From Qipengyuania soli (GTDB lineage Bacteria > Pseudomonadota > Alphaproteobacteria > Sphingomonadales > Sphingomonadaceae), in NCBI RefSeq assembly GCF_015529805.1, contig NZ_CP064654.1:1984001-2048000 (forward strand): a DNA stretch of 64,000 nt. The letters run 5' to 3'. This document shows positions 59,783 to 64,000 of the stretch, in pieces (position 1 is the first letter of the stretch; each line of letters begins with the position of its first letter). The notes beneath the pieces were generated by a model, which did no database searches, was not told the origin of the DNA, and was given only the letters and a program-made list of their open reading frames with translations. Both the position numbers and the translations under genes were made by a program.

Positions 59783-62125
59783 ATGAAGGCTTTCGGCAAA
59801 AGCTCGATTCGTGCGCTCGGCTGGTCTGCCAGCGCGCTTGGCCTGATGGTCGGCAGCGCAGCTCACGCACAGGATGCAGCGGGCGAGAACGACGATTCCA
59901 GCGGCGGCGTGGACGTCATCATCGTGACCGCCCAGAAGGTGGAACAGAACGTCCAGGACGTTCCCATCGCAGTCACTGCCCTTTCGGGCGAGACTCTCGA
60001 GGCCAAGGGCGTCGACAGCATCGAGGATCTCTCGGTCGTCGCTCCCTCGGTGAGTTTCCGCAAGGGCACCACCAGCGCCAACAGCGCCATCGTCATGCGC
60101 GGCGTCGGCACGATCACTTTCTCGGTTGCTGCAGAACCGAGCGTTTCGACCGTGGTTGACGGCATCGTGCTGTCGCGTTCGGGACAGGCCTTCATGGACC
60201 TCGTCGACCTCGAACGGCTCGAAGTCCTGCGCGGTCCGCAGGGCACGCTGTTCGGCAAGAACGCCTCCGCCGGTCTCGTCAACGTCGTTTCGCGCGGCGG
60301 AACGGACAGCTTCGAAGGCGAGGTCAAGGCCGAGGCCTATGACGACAACGAGTACCGCCTGCGTGCCTCGCTAGCTGGTCCGCTCGCAACCGATCTCAGC
60401 GCCCGCGTGACCGGCTTCTACGGCACCTATGATGGGAACATCACCAACGTCTACACCGGCGGCAAGGTCAACGGGTACGAGCACTACGGTGTGCGCGGCA
60501 TTCTCGACTATTCGGGCAGCATTGCCGACGTTCGCTTCATCGCCGACTACTTCAGGGCCAATGACGACTGCTGCGCCGACGTGCGCGGCGTCAGCGGCGG
60601 TGCAGTCGTCGATGCCGAACTCAACCTGCCCGACGGTTCCGCGCAGGGCGAGGACCAACGTTACGTGAATCACAACCTCGTCACCCAGACGAAGGACAAG
60701 CAGTGGAGCCTGACGCTCAGCGGCGACATCCAGCTGTCGGACACCCACACCCTCAGCGTCGTCACCGGCTATCGCAACTGGTTCAACGAGGAAATCCGCG
60801 AAGGCGACTTCCTCCCGCGGCCACTGACGACTGCAGGCGAATTGCACGACAATGGCGTTGTCACGACCGAGCAGATGTCGTTCGAAGCACGCATCGCGTC
60901 CGATCCCACCGCACCGTTCTTCTACCAGGTCGGCGGCTTCCTGTGGCACTCGGACAACAAGCAGGACTTCACCCGCCGCGACATCACCTGCAGCACTTCC
61001 ACCCTGCCGGTCGATCCGGTGACAGGCGGTCGTCCCTGCAACCTCAATGACCCGGTCAACACGATCTACCCGACCGCGACCTCGTTCAGCGACGTCAACT
61101 CGAGCAACTACGCGCTTTTCGGCCAGGCGACCTGGAACATCACCGAACAGCTCGGCCTGACGGGCGGTCTGCGCTATACCTGGGACGACCTGTCCTACAC
61201 CCACATCCGCGCACCTGGCGTCAATGCGACCACCGGTCTCTCCGCGACCGGCCCGGGCGTCAGTGGCAACCCTGCAGGCGGAACCATTGCCGGGGGCGGC
61301 AATGGGACCAACGTGTCGCGCGGCTCGCAGAAGAACGACAATATTTCAGGTAAGGCGGTGCTCACCTTCAAGCCCACCGACGACGTGATGCTCTACGGCA
61401 GCTATACAAGGGGCTACAAGGGGCCGGCCTACAATGTGTTCTTCAACCACACGGCGCCAAACAACGCGGTGCCGATCGACGAAGAAACTTCGGATGCCTT
61501 CGAAGTCGGCCTGAAGTCGCTGTTCTGGGATCGCAAGATCCAGTTGAACCTTGCCGCTTTCACCGTCCAGTATGACGGGTTCCAGGCGAACAACTTCGTC
61601 AATCTCAACGGCACCATCATCACCAACCTGACGAATGCGGGCACAGTGAAGAGCGAAGGTTTCGAAGCTGACTTGGTCTTCGCCCCGGTCGACGGCCTGA
61701 CCTTCAACGCCAGCGCGGCCTATGCCGATGCGCGAGTGAAAGAGTTCAACCCGAACCCTGCCACGAACGCACCCGACGCACGTAACGGTACACAGCTGCC
61801 GCTGGCGCCGAAGTTCAGCTACACGCTGGGAGCCGATTACGAGGCCGACTTCGGCGGGTTCATCGGCTATTTCGGCACCAACTACCGACACATGAGCAAG
61901 CAGTATTCCGACCTCGGCGAACAGGGTCCGATCGACGCTTATGGCCTGCTCAACGCCTCGATCGGGTTCTCAGATCCTGAAGACCGCTATCGCATCACTT
62001 TCCACGCGCGGAACCTGCTCGACGACAGCTACGTGCTGCTCAACGTCGGCAATGGCTCTCGCCTGCAGATCCCGCGTGATGCAGATCGCTACTTCGGTGT
62101 GACCGCCCGCGTCCGCTTCGACTAG
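59783..62125 (+). CDS. TonB-dependent receptor
   Basis: The 780-residue outer membrane receptor has a signal peptide ending H-A-Q, a TonB-box-like start (D-V-I-I-V-T-A-Q-K), a plug with V-L-R-G-P-Q-G-T-L-F-G-K-N and a 22-strand barrel ending R-V-R-F-D. It imports large or scarce nutrients; from context sulfoquinovosyl glycerol or a related glycoside. A-G-G-G-A-G-A-A-G-G-A-A lies just ahead of ATG 59783. It is divergent from the operon and followed by a terminator. Confidence 0.93.
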   Translation: MKAFGKSSIRALGWSASALGLMVGSAAHAQDAAGENDDSSGGVDVIIVTAQKVEQNVQDVPIAVTALSGETLEAKGVDSIEDLSVVAPSVSFRKGTTSANSAIVMRGVGTITFSVAAEPSVSTVVDGIVLSRSGQAFMDLVDLERLEVLRGPQGTLFGKNASAGLVNVVSRGGTDSFEGEVKAEAYDDNEYRLRASLAGPLATDLSARVTGFYGTYDGNITNVYTGGKVNGYEHYGVRGILDYSGSIADVRFIADYFRANDDCCADVRGVSGGAVVDAELNLPDGSAQGEDQRYVNHNLVTQTKDKQWSLTLSGDIQLSDTHTLSVVTGYRNWFNEEIREGDFLPRPLTTAGELHDNGVVTTEQMSFEARIASDPTAPFFYQVGGFLWHSDNKQDFTRRDITCSTSTLPVDPVTGGRPCNLNDPVNTIYPTATSFSDVNSSNYALFGQATWNITEQLGLTGGLRYTWDDLSYTHIRAPGVNATTGLSATGPGVSGNPAGGTIAGGGNGTNVSRGSQKNDNISGKAVLTFKPTDDVMLYGSYTRGYKGPAYNVFFNHTAPNNAVPIDEETSDAFEVGLKSLFWDRKIQLNLAAFTVQYDGFQANNFVNLNGTIITNLTNAGTVKSEGFEADLVFAPVDGLTFNASAAYADARVKEFNPNPATNAPDARNGTQLPLAPKFSYTLGADYEADFGGFIGYFGTNYRHMSKQYSDLGEQGPIDAYGLLNASIGFSDPEDRYRITFHARNLLDDSYVLLNVGNGSRLQIPRDADRYFGVTARVRFD

Positions 62126-62153
62126 GGTGAAGCGAGGAAATGCGTCAATCAAG

Positions 62154-62182
62154 GGGCCTTCGGCGCGAGCCGGAGGCCCTTT
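62154..62182 (+). terminator. Terminator after the TonB receptor gene
   Basis: An 11-base stem (G-G-G-C-C-T-T-C-G-G-C with G-C-C-G-G-A-G-G-C-C-C, one G-T pair) with loop G-C-G-A is followed by three T. It lies 28 bases past the stop. Confidence 0.75.
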
Positions 62183-62218
62183 GCTTTGAAGTCGAAACAG
62201 GATCGCAGGTGCTTGTCC

Positions 62219-62237
62219 TGTGTCTTACGGTGTCATA
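62219..62237. promoter_or_regulatory. Second, weaker LacI-type site upstream of the MFS gene
   Basis: The right half G-T-G-T-C-A-T-A resembles the half-site of the operator at 59669-59687 (10 of 14 conserved positions over the whole site). It is 58 bases ahead of the transporter ATG. Symmetry is weak, so this is only a candidate. Confidence 0.35.
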
Positions 62238-62294
62238 AGCATTCGACACGAAGAGTGTCCGAGTACAGGACTCCAAGGGAGGAGAAGAAGGAAC

Positions 62295-63533
62295 ATGACA
62301 TCCGGTCAGGGCACTGCCGCGCCTGGGAGCAGAAATCTTCGCCTCCTTCTCGTCGGCCTCATCTTCTTCGCAACCGCGCTCAACTATGTCGACCGGCAGG
62401 TTCTTGCCCTGCTCAAGCCGACGCTCGAGGCAGAGTTCGGCTGGACCGACCAGGAATTCGCGCACCTCGGTTCGTCCTTCCAGCTCGCGGCTGCGGCAGC
62501 GCTCTTGGGCGTGGGGTGGTTCGTCGATCGCTTCGGGGTGAAATTCGCCTACGGCCTCGCGGTTGCGATCTGGAGCATCGCCGGCATGGCGCACGCCCTC
62601 GCCATGACCGTCCAGCAATTCGTGGCGGCCCGCGTGGTCCTCGCCGCAGCGGAATCGGTGAACACGCCGGCTGCCATGAAGGCGGCCGCCGTCTACATGC
62701 CCCTGCGCGAACGATCGATCGCCATCGGCACGATCAATACGGCGCCCAATATCGGCGCCATCGTGACCCCTCTCCTGATCCCGCCCTTTGCCGTCGCTTT
62801 TGGATGGAAGGCCGCATTCATCGTCACCGGCGCACTCGGTTTCCTGTGGCTCGCGCTGTGGACCCCGGCCACGCGAAAAGTGCAACCCGTGACCAAGCTG
62901 CCCGAACGCGCACCCGTTGCTTGGGGCGAATTGCTCAGCGACCGTCGCACCTGGGCAGTGGCGGGGGCCAAGGCCCTGACCGACTGTGTCTGGTGGTTCG
63001 TCCTGTTCTGGATGCCTGATTTCTTCAATCGGGTGTTCGGCATGGGCCAGGCAGATCTAGGCTGGCCCGTGGCGATCATCTTCACGCTCGCCGCAATCGG
63101 CGCGATCAGTTCAGGCGCGCTTTATCCGATCCTGTTGAGCCGTGGATATTCGGTGAACCGCGCGCGCAAGCTGTCGATGTTCATCTTCGCGATCTCGGTA
63201 TTGCTGATGCCTATCGCGCTGGCGACCGGGAGCCCGTGGCTGGCCGCGATCTTCATCGGACTGGGCCTGTTCGCTCACCAGGGCTTCTCGACCAACATCT
63301 TCGGCATGACGACCGACATCGTCCCGGCCGTCCGCGTCGCAAGCGTGATCGCGGTGGGGGCGATTGCGGGCAATATCTCGGGCACGGCGATGATCGAGTT
63401 TGCCGGTTGGTCGCTGACCAATGGCCATGGCTACGCGCCGATGTTCGTCTTCTGCGGCGGGGCTTATCTCGCGGCGCTGGGCCTGATCCACCTCATCCTG
63501 CCAAAACTGGAACTCGCCGAACAGGAGGACTGA
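62295..63533 (+). CDS. MFS transporter (ACS/hexuronate-like)
   Basis: The 412-residue protein has 12 membrane helices of the anion:cation symporter group: A-L-N-Y-V-D-R-Q-V-L in helix 1 and G-W-F-V-D-R-F-G-V-K between helices 2 and 3. Members carry hexuronates and other organic anions. Sulfoquinovose, a sulfonated sugar anion, is the probable cargo by context. G-A-G-A-A-G-A-A-G-G lies just ahead of ATG 62295; an upstream GTG in the same frame is less likely. Confidence 0.88.
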   Translation: MTSGQGTAAPGSRNLRLLLVGLIFFATALNYVDRQVLALLKPTLEAEFGWTDQEFAHLGSSFQLAAAAALLGVGWFVDRFGVKFAYGLAVAIWSIAGMAHALAMTVQQFVAARVVLAAAESVNTPAAMKAAAVYMPLRERSIAIGTINTAPNIGAIVTPLLIPPFAVAFGWKAAFIVTGALGFLWLALWTPATRKVQPVTKLPERAPVAWGELLSDRRTWAVAGAKALTDCVWWFVLFWMPDFFNRVFGMGQADLGWPVAIIFTLAAIGAISSGALYPILLSRGYSVNRARKLSMFIFAISVLLMPIALATGSPWLAAIFIGLGLFAHQGFSTNIFGMTTDIVPAVRVASVIAVGAIAGNISGTAMIEFAGWSLTNGHGYAPMFVFCGGAYLAALGLIHLILPKLELAEQED

Positions 63534-63566
63534 GCGCCACCGGCACCATGGATGACAGGTACAAAA

Positions 63567-63603
63567 GAGCCGCCGCGGATACTCTCCACGGCGGCTCGCT
63601 TGT
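63567..63603. terminator. Bidirectional terminator hairpin
   Basis: A 9-base perfect stem (G-A-G-C-C-G-C-C-G and its complement) lies between the convergent MFS and aldehyde dehydrogenase genes. A-A-A-A precedes it and G-C-T-T-G-T-T-T follows, so it can serve both strands. Confidence 0.6.
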
Positions 63604-63615
63604 TTCCTGCCTCAA

Positions 63616-64000
63616 TCAGACTTCGGCGTTGCGCTTCACCGTGATGACCTGCGCGTAGGTAAATTCCTTCAAGCCCTCGATCCCGTATTCGGAACCGAAG
63701 CCCGACTGCTTGTGGCCTCCGAAGGGCGCGAGCGGGTTGATGTGGAGGAACTCGTTGATCCACACCGTGCCGGTTTCGAGCTGTTCGGCGATCTCGACGC
63801 CCTTGTCGACATCCTTGGTCCAGACAGCGCCGGCAAGGCCGTAATCCGAGTTGTTGGCGCGCTCGATGACCTCGTCGACGGTCGAGAACTTCATCAGCGG
63901 CATGACCGGACCGAATTGTTCCTCGGCCACGATGCGCGCATCCTCGGGCGGGTTGTCGAGGATCGTGATCGGCACATAGTAGCCGGTGCCCGAAGGGTCC
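63616..64000 (-). CDS. Aldehyde dehydrogenase, C-terminal part (5' end outside window)
   Basis: The C-terminal 127 residues of an NAD(P)-dependent aldehyde dehydrogenase are visible; the frame stays open to the window edge (G-T-G-Y-Y-V-P-I-T-I-L-D). Family motifs are E-E-Q-F-G-P-V, Y-G-L-A-G-A-V-W-T, V-W-I-N-E-F and P-F-G-G-H-K-Q-S-G. The catalytic cysteine lies upstream, outside the window. It may belong to the sulfoquinovose locus, for instance acting on a sugar aldehyde, but that is inference. Confidence 0.88.
   Translation of the reverse strand, partial: DPSGTGYYVPITILDNPPEDARIVAEEQFGPVMPLMKFSTVDEVIERANNSDYGLAGAVWTKDVDKGVEIAEQLETGTVWINEFLHINPLAPFGGHKQSGFGSEYGIEGLKEFTYAQVITVKRNAEV

Noticed and set aside
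1-64000. CRISPR arrays, complete insertion sequences and rRNA genes
   Set aside because: No regularly spaced repeats, transposase genes with terminal repeats or rRNA sequence were seen.

Overview
The window is a high-GC alphaproteobacterial chromosome segment, most likely from the Sphingomonadales (Erythrobacter/Novosphingobium-like). This rests on the gene set rather than on a marker gene: HslV with an alphaproteobacterial propeptide, COQ9, a CBP3-like bc1 chaperone next to YceD, an EipA/DUF1134 protein, an NaAtm1-like exporter, and a TonB receptor feeding a catabolic operon. No rRNA gene or usable phylogenetic marker is present, so the genus is inference.

Layout. (1) 1-24190 is ordinary core chromosome: the end of a polysaccharide flippase, a retropepsin-like protease, an Atm1-type ABC exporter with an AraC regulator and a fatty acid hydroxylase, hslVU, bamE, the bc1 chaperone and YceD, ssb, feoAB, COQ9, an SCO lipoprotein, ribD-ribE, a TIR/TolB/TPR protein, an aromatic aminotransferase and an EipA-like protein. 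(2) tRNA-Ser(GCU) at 24191-24281 is the left attachment site of a 27.7-kb integrative mobilizable element (24268-51924), bounded by a 15-bp direct repeat of the tRNA 3' end. It carries a P4-type integrase, a MobF relaxase with an accessory protein, a candidate oriT and no type IV secretion genes. Its cargo is nitrate respiration: a NarK1-NarK2 fusion, narGHJI, a PpiC protein, moaA-D-E-B, moeA, nnrS, mobA, a cysteine-free Crp/Fnr-type regulator, a porin and a carbonic anhydrase. Four perfect TTGA-N6-TCAA sites lie in its promoter regions. (3) 51932-64000 is a sulfoquinovose (plant sulfolipid sugar) utilisation locus of the sulfo-SMO type. A seven-gene minus-strand operon, mostly joined by ATGA overlaps, encodes a GH31 sulfoquinovosidase, a LacI regulator, an aldo-keto reductase, an SsuD-like monooxygenase, GlpD, an FMN reductase and a RibB-like protein. 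It is divergent from a TonB receptor and an MFS transporter. An aldehyde dehydrogenase runs off the right edge.

How the parts work together. The element is a self-regulated anaerobic package: the regulator can act on its own promoter, on the 11-gene nar/moco operon plus nnrS, on the porin/CopD-like pair and on the acyl-CoA dehydrogenase-pdxH-mobA operon. It has no moaC, so molybdenum cofactor synthesis must rely on a host gene. In the sulfoquinovose locus, sulfolipid-derived glycosides would enter through the TonB receptor and MFS carrier and be cleaved by the sulfoquinovosidase. The sugar would then be desulfonated by the FMNH2-dependent monooxygenase and reduced to glucose by the aldo-keto reductase. 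GlpD may handle the glycerol part.

The most unusual item is the last gene of the sulfoquinovose operon: a 3,4-dihydroxy-2-butanone-4-phosphate synthase homologue that has lost the residues known to bind metal in that enzyme.
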